Origin: Dothistroma septosporum
Lineage: Eukaryota; Ascomycota; Dothideomycetes; Mycosphaerellales; Mycosphaerellaceae
NCBI GenBank assembly: GCA_002236755.2
Contig: NBZP02000033.1
Coordinates: 1,364,262 to 1,428,261, forward strand
Direction of reading: 5' to 3'
Length of the DNA: 64,000 nucleotides
Notes under the pieces: generated by a model
Databases searched by the model: none
What the model was told of the DNA's origin: nothing
Seen by the model: only the letters and a program-made list of their open reading frames with translations
Position numbers and translations under genes: made by a program
In this document: positions 18,625 through 28,781 of the stretch, piece by piece
Layout of the letters: each line of letters begins with the position of its first letter
How positions within the stretch are numbered: position 1 is the stretch's first letter

Positions 18625-20695
18625 CTACTCGAGATCCTCAGGATGAAGTATAGTGACAACATTCGTGTCCATGCCATGCATCTCCTTTGCAAAGCGGCAA
18701 TTCTCGCCGTTTATGCACCCAATGCCCCTCAGAGAGCCTTCAGTCATCTTGGGATAAGGACAGTGGTGGCCATAGATACAGTCAAACTCCATACAGGAGG
18801 TGCCCTTCTTGCAGACAGTCTCTCTCGCAACTACACGAAGCCACTTGAGATCGTCCTTGGACAACTTGGTGTCGTGCTTGTGTGGGCAATTGCCATTGCC
18901 ACTGTTCCAATGACAGCAGCCGCGACCGATGTAATGCTGATTGCAGTACTTCATCTTCTTAAGCTCGTATACTCGGTCGTGGTTGTAGTCCATGTGAGCA
19001 TCCACACGGTAGCCATCCTTGTTCTGACGGATGACTGGACCGGGTGGGGCCTTAATCTCGGATGACTTCTTGGTCATATCCTGCAATGGCAGCCCAGCAG
19101 ATGCACGTGCAACGTTGGCCCAACCACCGCCGCGGGTACCACCACTTGGTGTAGCGACTGCAGGAGTGTCGGAAACGGCCGTTGAAGAAGCGATCGAATT
19201 GGTGCGGGTAAGATCGCCGCGGACAGACTGGGCCGGAGTATTTATACCAGGTAGGGGAAAACTCTTTGGGCTGTAAAGCGGTGTGTCTGGTGCCGGAGTG
19301 CGCGAAGCTGGAGTGAACACGCCGCTGGTGGGATTGAAGGCGTTCTTCGAATCATGTCGATCACGAGGCAGGTCTGTGAGAAGATCTGGGGGCGTGAGGG
19401 TGATCTTCGTTTCCCGGAACAGATTGTCGAGCTTCTTCTTGTTGAAGGGAAGCTTTGCAAGTTCCTTCTCGAACTTGACGCCTTCCAGAAGCGTAACGCG
19501 GCTTCGAGCCTCGTCATCGAAGGCGTAGCCTTCGAGGAGACGTGCAAAGCCGTCGTCGTGGCTGCAACCAAAGAGTATGTGGCGGCATTGATAATTCCAG
19601 ATATGTAGCTTGAACTCGGCATTCATCTTGACATCAGCTCTGTCCTTGCCTGGCCCAACATCAATCTAAAGGTAAGGTGGATTAGCATATGTGTCTCAAA
19701 ATAGGGCCACAGTAGCCATTGCCATTCTGAGCGTGTCTCAGATGTCGCACTATGTTTACTGCACCTGACTTTACTCACAAAGTTGAAAAGATCGCCGCTG
19801 TTGGTAAAGCCGCGTATGAAGTCGTTGATGATGTCCGGCGAGCTGACAAGCCCAGCACGTCGGCATGTCTCGGCGAGGCCACTGACGTTGGCGTAGATGC
19901 GTGCTACGACCTTGAAGTCGGAGGGGCAGTCCTTCAAAGTCGTCTTGGCCCATTGCTGAACGGATTCTCCGAGCCGCTTGGCAGCCTCCTGGCCACCCTT
20001 TTCGCCGAGTCGGAGCAGGACATTGTTGAAAATCATGCCATCGCCGTCGATAAGGATCAACATGAAGGCCTCTCGATTCTAGAATGGAGTCATGAGCAGG
20101 CGTTGCATTCAAAAAGATGACAGAGCAGATTATGACTGGCCGGCGAGAAGATAGAAGCCCACCATACTTACAAGCATTTCCGTCATGCGGTGCATATAGC
20201 TGCGGTACATCTCCTCATCGTTGCTTGATTGGGTCGGTCGATTGCTGCGCTCTTCCTCGAGTTCTTGGACCAGTTCATCGTGTTTCCCTTCGAGGTAGGC
20301 ATATCGAGCCAAGATTTCCTGCAGCCGGGTCAGTGATACAGCAGGCTAAGCTTACCCAGACAGCGACGTACCTCGGTCAATTTGTCCTTCATCGACTCCT
20401 TGTCCTTGAGCCACTCGAAGCGCTGATATAAATTTGCGGCCGAGCCATTGTTCTCGACAGGCGGTGTCGCAACGCCATTGCTGCGGACACTATTGCTGAA
20501 GAAGCGGCTGCCACTGCCTCCGCCCAGACCGTTCAGAACGTGGTGATTGCTGTTGCTGTTCGTGGCGGACAGGCCGTTCATGGAGCTTGCCAATGAGCCG
20601 CTGCGACGAGGTGTGCCTATTGGGTCCAGTGACGCCATGCTGAAAGTGAGCGGGATATCGAGATCCGGGTCTGAGTCCCCTAAAGGTGCAGGCAT
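18625..20695 (-). CDS. CCCH zinc-finger protein with N-terminal coiled coil and NYN-like domain
   Basis: Exons 20695-20372, 20318-20172, 20078-19779 and 19665-18625 (introns 53, 93 and 113 nt); product about 603 aa. Order: Ser/Asn/Gly-rich start, a charged helix (QRFEWLKDKESMKDKLTEEILARYAYLEGK...) likely coiled coil, then the NREAFMLILIDGDGMIFNN block opening a nuclease-like (NYN/DUF7923-type) domain. A Ser/Thr/Pro linker follows, then Cys/His-rich repeats near the C-terminus: CNQHYIGRGCCHWNSGNGNCPHKH, CKKGTSCMEFDCIYGHHC and CINGENCRFAKEMHGM. Such fungal proteins are annotated as CCCH RNA/DNA-binding proteins. The Asp residues of LIDGDG are kept, so catalysis is possible but unproven. The start could also be the ATG at 20638. 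Confidence 0.82.
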
Positions 20696-21838
20696 GTCTG
20701 TTGCGGGCGGTTGTGATGGTATTTGATGGATTCGTCGCGGTCGGTAGCAACTCCGAAGTTCAGACGGTGGCGGATGAAGCTGGTCGAAAAAAAAGTGATG
20801 GGGGTATTCTCGAAGTGGAAGAATTAGAGTTTGGGGAGTTTTTCTCTGCGCTGTGGCGGGCAGCGGTCGCTGGGTCGCCGACAGTGGTCGATCAGGATGT
20901 GTCGCGAGGGTGAAGGCGGACAGTCGCGCTTTCGTTGGTATGAAGGTCGGATCTGGAAGCACAGACACGGGAAGCAGCGGGAAGGCAAGGAAGGCGCGTT
21001 TGTCGCGACGCCAGCGGCTGTGGACTGCAGCAACTTCACTCTGAGGCACTGCAGCGGGCCTCCACCTTCAAACGCTCTCAACCACGCGGTGAGTCTTTGA
21101 CGACGTGCCAGATGCGCCTGCGCGGGTTCTGATGGACTGGTGCTGTTTCACAGCGTCAAAACTTCTCACAAATCGAGCTTAGTCTTGGCGGCGCTGTGCA
21201 ACTCGAGACGTGTACGCCCGTCCCTCCGTGAATGGCGAGAAGCAACAAAGCGCATGTTGGCAGCGTCTTATCGGGTATCGAGTGCGAATCGCGGAATTGA
21301 GAGACTTTGGGGTACTGGGCGCCTGTTGAAGATGGTTGTGCTAGATCACGTCTTCTCCAGAAGTCAGCCAATTCACGTCTTAACTTCGGCTGCAAGGTCA
21401 GTCGGTGATCATGCGCTACCAGGATGCGACCAAGTCAATGTTACCTCCGAGAATGATGCTACAGAGCAGCAGGGCCGCTGGGTCCTTTGCAAGAGATGGA
21501 TCAACTTGACTCACTCCCAAGGCCCGCTGCAGCTTCAGCTGTGTCGGGCGCTTACAGCGTCATGGTCTTCACTGCGCGGCAAGCTCTTTCATCTCATGCG
21601 TAGACCCCTGCACGTTCGTTGCGTCTATGCACTACGCCCGCGTATCAGCACTGACAAGACCGATCAAAGCAACAAGTCGGCACCCACAGTCTAGTTCTAA
21701 TGAGACCGATCGAGGTCCCTCAGGTGACTGCTGACCTGGTAGCCGGACTCTGGCCAAGACTCAAATGGTACCAACCGTTGCTTCCGTACTGCTTCCTGGC
21801 CAATGTAAGACCTGCTGGTGTGTTCCGATCATACCTCC
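20696..21838. other. Intergenic 1.1 kb
   Basis: Upstream of the CCCH gene and downstream of HNT3 (both minus strand). An open frame continues upstream of the CCCH start to 21049 but has low-complexity, leader-like composition. No independent gene supported. Confidence 0.4.
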
Positions 21839-22742
21839 TCATTCCGTCTTCCACTCCTCAAATTCCCGGGCCAAATGCTCCTTCAGCTTGGAAACCTTGT
21901 TCCCAAAGTTCTCCCCGCAACGCCAACAATGCATGTCGGCTGGGAAATGACGGTAGTTCCTCCTGTGGTCGTCCTCGGGCAGTGGGAACTGATCTAACGA
22001 GACGAAGAAGTCGGTTGTGAAGGACAGGTAGTGGTTTGTCTTCTTCATCGGCTCACTGACCATGTCGCGGGACAAGACGTGAATGTGAAGATGATTCATA
22101 CTTGGATTCGCATGGATCCCCGATACGACCTCTTTCGACCAGTCGCGACCCAGTGGCAGTTCGTCCGACGGATCGTCTGCTTCCATAGCCTCTATCCTTG
22201 CCCGCTCTGACTTGGAGAATCTTCCAAACTTCCGCCTTAGCTCTTCTGCCGCGATGCCGCGCACTTTCTTCTCTTCCTGCCTGCACTCTGTGAGGAACTC
22301 AACGTCGTCGAAGGCTTCCTGAGGTCGTAACACGTTCTTACCCGGATCCCTCGGTAGAATAAGCAGGTGTATCCAGGCTTTGGGGAACAGGTCTCTAATG
22401 ATCGTGAACTTATCGTTGAAGTATACTACTCGACTCTGTGGGAAGGAAGCTGGATCTATGGTGTATGCTGCGAGTCCGTCGCGTCCCGAGAAGATGGTCC
22501 GTTTTGTTGGATCATCAGTGTTGCTTGCTGACTTTCTCTTCCTGGGCTTCATCATTTCTGTGACTAGATCAGAACTCAGATATTATGAATACGACATTGA
22601 ATGAAGCTGACATACAGGCATTTGGGCGTTCGGAGGATGGGAACTGATCGGTGGGCTGCTGATGAGGCACAGCTGTGCTTGTGACATGATCGCGCGTCGG
22701 CTCTTCGAAGTCGTCTGCGGATGCGCCATCGGTGGTCATCAT
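21839..22742 (-). CDS. HNT3: Aprataxin-like HIT-domain DNA repair protein
   Basis: Removes 5'-AMP left on DNA by abortive ligation (aprataxin/Hnt3 family), acting in the nucleus. Exons 22742-22616 and 22563-21839 over a 52-nt GTATGT...TCTAG intron; product 283 aa. The acceptor at 22564 is needed, since the next CAG would create a TAA at the junction. HIT domain: residues from about 63 (RDGLAAYTIDPASFPQSRVV) to the catalytic HxHxH motif HLHIHV. The C-terminal zinc-finger region CWRCGENFGNKVSKLKEHLAREFEEW is the DNA-binding finger that separates aprataxins from other HIT proteins. The frame stays open upstream of 22742 (see findings). Confidence 0.87.
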
Positions 22743-23083
22743 GGGTGAATATTTATCGCATAGTACAGTAGGGAAGATGAGCACGGTCAGCGTGTAAAGT
22801 ATTGTGTGAAAGTGAGTCTTCCTTGCATTGGCAGCCAGACAACACACCCCACCAGTAAGTCAGAACTAAGAGGGGTTCATTGCCGAAGCTCCGAGGCCGC
22901 ATCATGCCGGTGCACGTCGCGTCGCGAGAGGGCGCCTCCTTGGTGATCTGAAGTGATCTGCTTCAATTCGCATGCTTAACACTGTGACCCTAAACTTGCT
23001 CTCTGGCCTCCGGCTTTGCTTTAGCTTTGCTCCTTTCGACGCGACATGTGATATCGTACTGGCAACTCGACCTACTACACAAC
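22743..23083. promoter_or_regulatory. Shared upstream region HNT3 / DUF4211 gene
   Basis: 341 bases between divergent starts. It would hold both promoters. No motif stands out. Confidence 0.4.
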
Positions 23084-25078
23084 ATGCCTACCTCTCGATC
23101 TGCTCGAAAACAGAGGCGTCTGGCTTTTACACCACTCCCGTCGTCATCACCAGCTGCGAAGGACTACCACCCGCAGATACGCGACCGCGCCGCCGCGGTG
23201 ACTCTCGATAGCTCGCCCAGCTCGTCCAAACGGCCAAAAGTTTCGACAATACCAACGCCGGCCGCATCCTTGGAGAAACCGGTCAAGGCTTCAAAAGAGC
23301 CAGTGTCACCATATGATAGCAACGACGAGACATACCAGCCCACCCAACGGAAATCGCATTCCTGGTCCAAGCAACAGCGTCTCGACTTCAGCTCTGCTCG
23401 CGGCGCCGACTCGTTCGTTCCCCCGGTTGCACTGCCATCCTCATCCCGCCAGCGATCGTCAAAGTCTGGACTTTTTAGCTCGGAGGGACAACAAGCACTT
23501 GTTGAACTGTCCAGTGACTCAGGATCGGAGCTGCCAGTGCTGGAGAAAGTACGAAACTCTCGCATGCCGGCCAGTGAGAGGGAGTATGAAGAGGGTGAAG
23601 ACAGCGATGTGATCATATCCACTGCGACCCGCCGTAGGCAGAAGCGGGCTCTTCAAGAGAGCGAGGACGAATATGGGATGCCGACAACGGAGGGCAAGAA
23701 GAAGCGACACCCAAGGCGAACGGGCCCCAACAGCAGCTTCATTGTCGACTCACCACCAGCGGCGATTGATAGCGACGACGATGTAGTTATAATGGAGAGG
23801 CCCCGCAAGAAGCGGAGGCGGGAGGCGAGCGAGAGCGAGGATGGAGAGGATGGAGAGGATGACCAGGATGGAGACGCTGAGCCGGTAACACCCAGCAGGC
23901 GAAGATTGAAGCAGCGGAAAGTACTCTCCCAGCAAGAGAAGGATGACTTGGCGGAGGATGTGGGCGACCTTGGTGCCGGTAGCGACTTCGAGTTCAACCC
24001 AGTTACCTCCCAATCAAGCAATAAGAGTGCCCGACAAGCTGCATTGGATAGGCTTAAACGTAAGCGGACAGGTCGGCTACCCCAAGTCATCGAAGAGGAA
24101 AGCGAAGGAGTTGGAAATGAAGATGGAGATGCAGAGCAGGAAGAAGACTATGACAACTACGAGGAGGCCGATGAAGTGCCAGTCACTAGCAGCCGCCAAA
24201 TCTTCAAGCCGGACGAAAGCGACGATGACTTTGTGGTTGACGAGGAAGAGGAAGGACCACTTGGAGTACCAGACAATGGTCTGCCGATCGAATTCACCAA
24301 ATATGCCTCCATGAAACCTAAGGAGCTCTTCAAATACGCAGTCGAATGGATGGTGCAGAAGAAAATAAACCCGGCCTTTTCGATGAATGACCAGCTTTAT
24401 GACCTCACCTTCAAAAAGCTTGACGATGAGGTGAGAGGGCTTGCTGGATCGAAATTCACATCATCTGCGTGGAAGCCAGACTTCATCCTCGCTTTACAGG
24501 CTCGACCGGAGATTGCGTTCGAGCGCCTCGATCGCTCAGCTGCAGAGCACTACCTTCGAGATAAATGCGACGCTTGCAATCGCAGCGGACATCCAGCAAC
24601 TTGGGAGATTCAGTTCCGCGGTCAGCCATACCATCGCAACACTCTAGAGGACGTCGCGAACGATGACGATGAAGGCGAGCACGAGGAATCTGGTTCCGAT
24701 TCGGACGACGCAGAGAACAATCGTGCAGACAGACCGGCGTGGGACGCCCAGGATCGTGAGATCGTCCCAGAGACGCACATCTTCTACGTCGGAAAGTTTT
24801 GCAAGAGCAACGCGGAAACCGCGCACAGTCTTCAACACTGGCGGCACGCTCTGTACGACTGGGTTGTGACCTTCCTTACCGGGAGAGGGTACTTCCACGG
24901 AGATCGCCTGGTTGAGCGTGAGAAGTGGAACACGAAGAAGCGACGCAAGTATGCGAACAAGATCGTCGACCAGATGGAGCGAGATGGCGAGGTCAAGCGA
25001 TTGTGGCGGAGCTTCAGGCAGCAGGTGGACGTGGCGAGGAACTCCAAGGAGGGCAGGTTCGTACCAGACAGTCCTTGA
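23084..25078 (+). CDS. DUF4211-domain nuclear protein
   Basis: One exon; 664 aa from ATG 23084 (the upstream ATG at 23027 would add 19 residues in a less favourable leader). Residues 1-390 are disordered, with alternating acidic runs (EDGEDGEDDQDGDAE, DESDDDFVVDEEEE) and basic clusters such as PRKKRRR that look like nuclear localisation signals. DUF4211 spans about residues 400-545 and includes CDACNRSGHPATW, a CxxC-x4-H group that may bind metal. It ends in a basic helical segment. DUF4211 proteins are fungal and predicted nuclear, with no established biochemical role. Confidence 0.82.
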   Translation: MPTSRSARKQRRLAFTPLPSSSPAAKDYHPQIRDRAAAVTLDSSPSSSKRPKVSTIPTPAASLEKPVKASKEPVSPYDSNDETYQPTQRKSHSWSKQQRLDFSSARGADSFVPPVALPSSSRQRSSKSGLFSSEGQQALVELSSDSGSELPVLEKVRNSRMPASEREYEEGEDSDVIISTATRRRQKRALQESEDEYGMPTTEGKKKRHPRRTGPNSSFIVDSPPAAIDSDDDVVIMERPRKKRRREASESEDGEDGEDDQDGDAEPVTPSRRRLKQRKVLSQQEKDDLAEDVGDLGAGSDFEFNPVTSQSSNKSARQAALDRLKRKRTGRLPQVIEEESEGVGNEDGDAEQEEDYDNYEEADEVPVTSSRQIFKPDESDDDFVVDEEEEGPLGVPDNGLPIEFTKYASMKPKELFKYAVEWMVQKKINPAFSMNDQLYDLTFKKLDDEVRGLAGSKFTSSAWKPDFILALQARPEIAFERLDRSAAEHYLRDKCDACNRSGHPATWEIQFRGQPYHRNTLEDVANDDDEGEHEESGSDSDDAENNRADRPAWDAQDREIVPETHIFYVGKFCKSNAETAHSLQHWRHALYDWVVTFLTGRGYFHGDRLVEREKWNTKKRRKYANKIVDQMERDGEVKRLWRSFRQQVDVARNSKEGRFVPDSP

Positions 25079-25478
25079 GTGAGAGCATGAGTGCTGTCGC
25101 GCGATGTGTCTCCAGGTGAGGTACGTAGACCGTGGTACTAAGCAGTCTCGCCAACGCTTTCGATTGGATAAATACGCGTAGATACTGACAAGAAATGTCA
25201 GTTGCAAGAAGTGCGGGAAATGCGAGGCATCTGAAGATCAGCGACACGATATTGTGGTTGCTTGGAGTAAGAAGCGAAGCGAAGGGAAGGTACGACTTCG
25301 ATCTTGCCGTGGCGTGCCTTCCACTTGCTATACTACAACATGTCCAGGGCATGTAGCACACCACAACTTGAATCGAACCGCACCTCCACTCGTGCATCGT
25401 ATCTTCGACCACCTTATTTCCCTCCGCATCGATTAACAGAGAGGTTGCACTTCAGCCGCTTCTTGCGGCCTCAATAGC
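25079..25478. other. Intergenic 400 bp
   Basis: Holds the 3' flank of the DUF4211 gene and the promoter of the next plus-strand gene. Nothing else seen. Confidence 0.4.
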
Positions 25479-27069
25479 ATGGCGGTCAACCCCGACGCCA
25501 GGGTGATTGCATTGGCTGTATCGGTGGTGCGATCAAAGCCCGAAGAGCTGTCTGTTGGAGGTTTGCAGAACAATCAAGATCTCACATTGCGTACTGATGT
25601 CGACCAGAATACATCCGTCTCCTGAAACAACATGTGGCGAAAGGCCGGCGGGACCGCACCATCAGCAGCCAGCATCGCCACCTCGACAGGTCCTCCTACT
25701 GGCGCTCAGAGGCTGAACGTATGAAGGCGCAGGTGAAGGCGTGGGAAAGCCATGCTATCAATCTACAGAAACAGCTTGACGTTTCCAGAGTTAAGCTCGA
25801 TGCATCAAGACCATCCAGTCCGATAAAGAAGCGCAAGAAGTTCGATGAAGATACCATTCCCGTGCCTCGCTTGCCGAAGAAGTCAAAGACCAATGCCGCC
25901 GCACCGTTTTCTTCGTCTGCAGCCCTTCGGCCTCCCGAAGATGACGAGTTCAGCCAAGCCGGGGATATCGGTATGTACGTGCGGTGTCTTCTCACAAGAC
26001 ACACAGCTGACATCTATAAGGCAGCATCTTGCTCCATAGTGTCTATTACATCCATGATATGATCAAAGCCAATTTCAAGACTGAGCCACTGGAGCTGGCG
26101 TACCACGTACAAAAGGCATCAGCTGCGCTGCCGCCACTCGTCATGCCGCGCTTCAAAGGATCGACTCCCTCAGACCAGAACGACTCGAGGGCCGTGTTGA
26201 ACGTTGCGAATCGAACTGTAGTCTCCATCCTCATAGGCTTCAACAGACTGGGCCACGTACCACAAGGAAACACTGTACAAGGGAGAATGACATATGCCAT
26301 TGTGCAGATGTTCAAGGATCTGCTCGCTGTATTGGAGCAGCTGTCATCGGCGGAGGCAGGTTGTGGTCAATCGAGCGGCTCTGCTTCGTCCCCACAGAAG
26401 CCGACCGACAAGTCCAGGGCCAAGGCTAAGCCAAAGACGACGAAAGTGACAGAGGCGTCACTGCTCAGCATGTACACCTCCTTCCTGTGTGGTCTGATTG
26501 ACTTGCTAGATTCGAAGCTGGAAGCGAATCGAGCCTTGTTCGAGGGCATCAGCTTCTGTGTACTTGATCGATTGGGAAGTCGTCTGTTCACCACCGTATT
26601 CGGCCACACAAGAGGAGCGACGATATCGGAAGAAATCATGCAAAGCAGGGAGACTGGAGATGAGATTGAGGATGCCGACTCGCCTCCGCTGACGGAGACA
26701 CAACTATACCAAACCCGAATCGAAGCACCGTATCTCATTCATCTGCTGAAAAAGGTCATGTCGGCGGCTCCGGCATATCTTGGATCGACGTCGAGCAACA
26801 ATTCGGGCAAAGCGAACTCAAGCAAGGCAGCGCCGAAACGCAACCTGTCGATGGCAGCCAAGGAGTGCTTGCAAAGGACTCTGATCAATGGTATCTTTGG
26901 CGTGGAGGCAAGTGATGAGGAGAATCCGTTTGCTGAGTTCTTAAGTATGCCTCCGGCTGGGCAGGATGTGCCAATGCCCAAGGGGAAAGAGGCTGATGTG
27001 CAGGAGTGGTTCAAGGAGGAAGTGTGGCGTGTGCTTGGTTGGGATATCCTGGCTTATGGGAAGTTTTGA
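25479..27069 (+). CDS. Conserved unknown with N-terminal coiled coil
   Basis: Exons 25479-25560, 25608-25970 and 26021-27069, introns 47 and 50 nt; product 497 aa. The second acceptor is ATAAG at 26016-26020, since the nearby CAG breaks the frame. Residues about 28-95 form a charged helix (SYWRSEAERMKAQVKAWESHAINLQKQLDVSR) likely to be a coiled coil, followed by a basic Pro/Ser linker and a large mostly helical domain with Leu-rich stretches (LLSMYTSFLCGLIDLLDSKLEANRALFEG). It could be a checkpoint or meiotic coiled-coil protein, but I do not recognise the family and give no function. Confidence 0.72.
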
Positions 27070-28180
27070 GGTACTATGGCTCTCCGCACTTGTTCGAATT
27101 TGCTGTCAGACATTGCCATAGCTTTGACCAATCAACTGTATGTACTACCTATGAGCTCCGCCATACTCCCACCACCGCCTCACATGAGTCACACCTGCCT
27201 CGACGTCGCGTAGTCATCGGCTTCTTATCGGCCCTAAAAATTCGGAGCTATGAGTATTATTTGTATTTCAGCCGGTTCAACACGAAGCGTGGCTTCTGCC
27301 CGAGATCTTGGTCTTGTCAGTAACCCAACATCTGTCCATTTTCGAGTCTTTGCTAACGGCTTCGTAGATAGTGTAGCGGTCGTAAGTAATGGACGATTAG
27401 AATTCGCTGATCCACGTCTGACCGCCACCAGATCACATCGGATTCTGATTCTTCAAATCGAATTTCCGGGAACCCGTGAGTCGATTCCGACCATTAACGA
27501 ATGTATCTCGTCCTAATAACGTATCAGAGGTTCGATTCCTGGTAGTAAGTCAAGTAATTCCCTGTCTAACTTAAGCGTGCTCTGATGAGACTTCAGGGAC
27601 CTTTATCTACCAACGAGCTTAGCTTGTGGATTTTTTTTTGGCTCCGTATATGGGACGAGACGATTCGATCTTTTTGTCATTTGATCTTTCAACAAGCACT
27701 GTCCATTCATAATCTCAGTCCAGGCAGTGATTCCGTGCAAGTGGTATCACTCTACGATATTGTTCTGCGATATGTGGAGGTTCTTGATGACACTGGAAGT
27801 CGAACACTTTGGGCCCTGAAGCAACACCAAGTGTTCGGCTTTCACTGACACCGAGGAGAGGCAGTTGCCTTGGCATTGAGCCTTTCCTTACCTCAGCGAG
27901 CTCAGACTTGCTGCCGGAATTTGACTCTAGTGAATTTTGGCCAACCACAGCCGGAGGTCGTCAGCTCGCGCAGCTTCGCCCATAAACACGCCTGAGCATG
28001 TCTAGCTAATCCCGGGATGGGGGCATCTCCGTTGTCTTTCATCGCGGACCGTAGCATAACAGGTCCAGTCGCCGCTCTCGGCTCCCATAGATCACCATTC
28101 CGTCCGGTACCCAAGGTCATTTTCCTGTGCTTGCACTGCAATCTGTAGCAAATCCCGCGGCCATGTAGAGAAGCACAACA
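27070..28180. other. AT-richer intergenic 1.1 kb with pol III-like boxes
   Basis: Noticeably more A/T than the flanks and without protein similarity. It contains an A-box-like sequence (27369-27379), an exact B-box (27529-27539) and a T9 run (27631-27639) in pol III order. It is downstream of the unknown gene and of URM1, which converge here. Confidence 0.45.
27369..27639 (+). other. Possible tRNA-derived pol III element
   Basis: TAGTGTAGCGG at 27369-27379 fits the A-box consensus TRGYNNANNNG, GGTTCGATTCC at 27529-27539 is an exact B-box, and nine T residues at 27631-27639 could terminate pol III. The 150-bp A-B spacing is too long for an ordinary tRNA and no acceptor stem pairs, so it is not a functional tRNA as read. 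It may be a SINE-like relic, a pol III ncRNA or chance. Confidence 0.3.
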
Positions 28181-28604
28181 TCAACCACCATGCAAGGTCG
28201 ACACGAAGACGATGTTGTCACCTGACTGCACTTCGTACTTGTCTTCGCCCTCCAGTTCCCAGTCTGCATCGTTGATTAATACCAGGACACCAGGCCGCCT
28301 GCGCCCCGTCAGCTTTGTAGAGGAGCACGGTGTTTGAGATCCATCCATCAACTCACACGGTATCATCCAGAACGAACATGTCCTTCCTCGGATCCTTCAT
28401 CAGGTTGTCGCAGAGCCACTGTATGAGAAAGGCAATGTTCGCAGGCTGCCCGACCGAGTCTTTGGCAGGTATCGATATCTTGTGCTTGCGTTGATCTGAA
28501 AATAGCAGCTCGAGACCTCCACTGAATACGACTTAGACGAGATCACAGTAGAGAAATGAGAGCACCCACGTGAAGTCGACTGTGAGGCTTACGGTAGCCG
28601 CCAT
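28181..28604 (-). CDS. URM1: Ubiquitin-related modifier URM1 (tRNA thiolation)
   Basis: Sulfur carrier for 2-thiolation of wobble U34 in tRNA-Lys/Glu/Gln, and also a protein modifier. Exons 28604-28570, 28521-28357 and 28298-28181 over introns of 48 and 58 nt; product 105 aa, the normal length. The beta-grasp fold is recognised by FTGGLELLFSDQRKHKISI, then IAFLIQWLCDNL, the RPGVLVLINDADWELEG block and the diagnostic C-terminus NIVFVSTLHGG. The terminal Gly-Gly is thiocarboxylated by Uba4 in this pathway. No long ORF reveals this gene because the coding exons are short. It is head to head with ELP2, whose product acts on the same nucleotide. Confidence 0.94.
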
Positions 28605-28781
28605 GGTAGTCGCAACGAAACGACTTTCTGTGATGTCTGCTGTTGCAGTGAAAAGTTGTTGTGTTGGCGTCGATGTTGAGAGGCAATCATCGTTGGCGGC
28701 AAAATTCGCGGCCAAGCGAACTTCCTTCCCAAGCATCCGATTTCTTCCTTCATAACAACACGACATTGCTCCCGCGTCCTA
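28605..28781. promoter_or_regulatory. 177-bp bidirectional promoter URM1 / ELP2
   Basis: The whole space between two divergent start codons, so it must contain both 5' leaders and both core promoters. It is GC-balanced with no clear TATA box. The shortness makes co-regulation likely, but that is inference. Confidence 0.55.

Noticed and set aside
27529..27600. tRNA gene suggested by GGTTCGATTCC
   Set aside because: T-stem pairs only partly and no acceptor or D-stem fits at tRNA spacing; kept only as a low-confidence pol III element.
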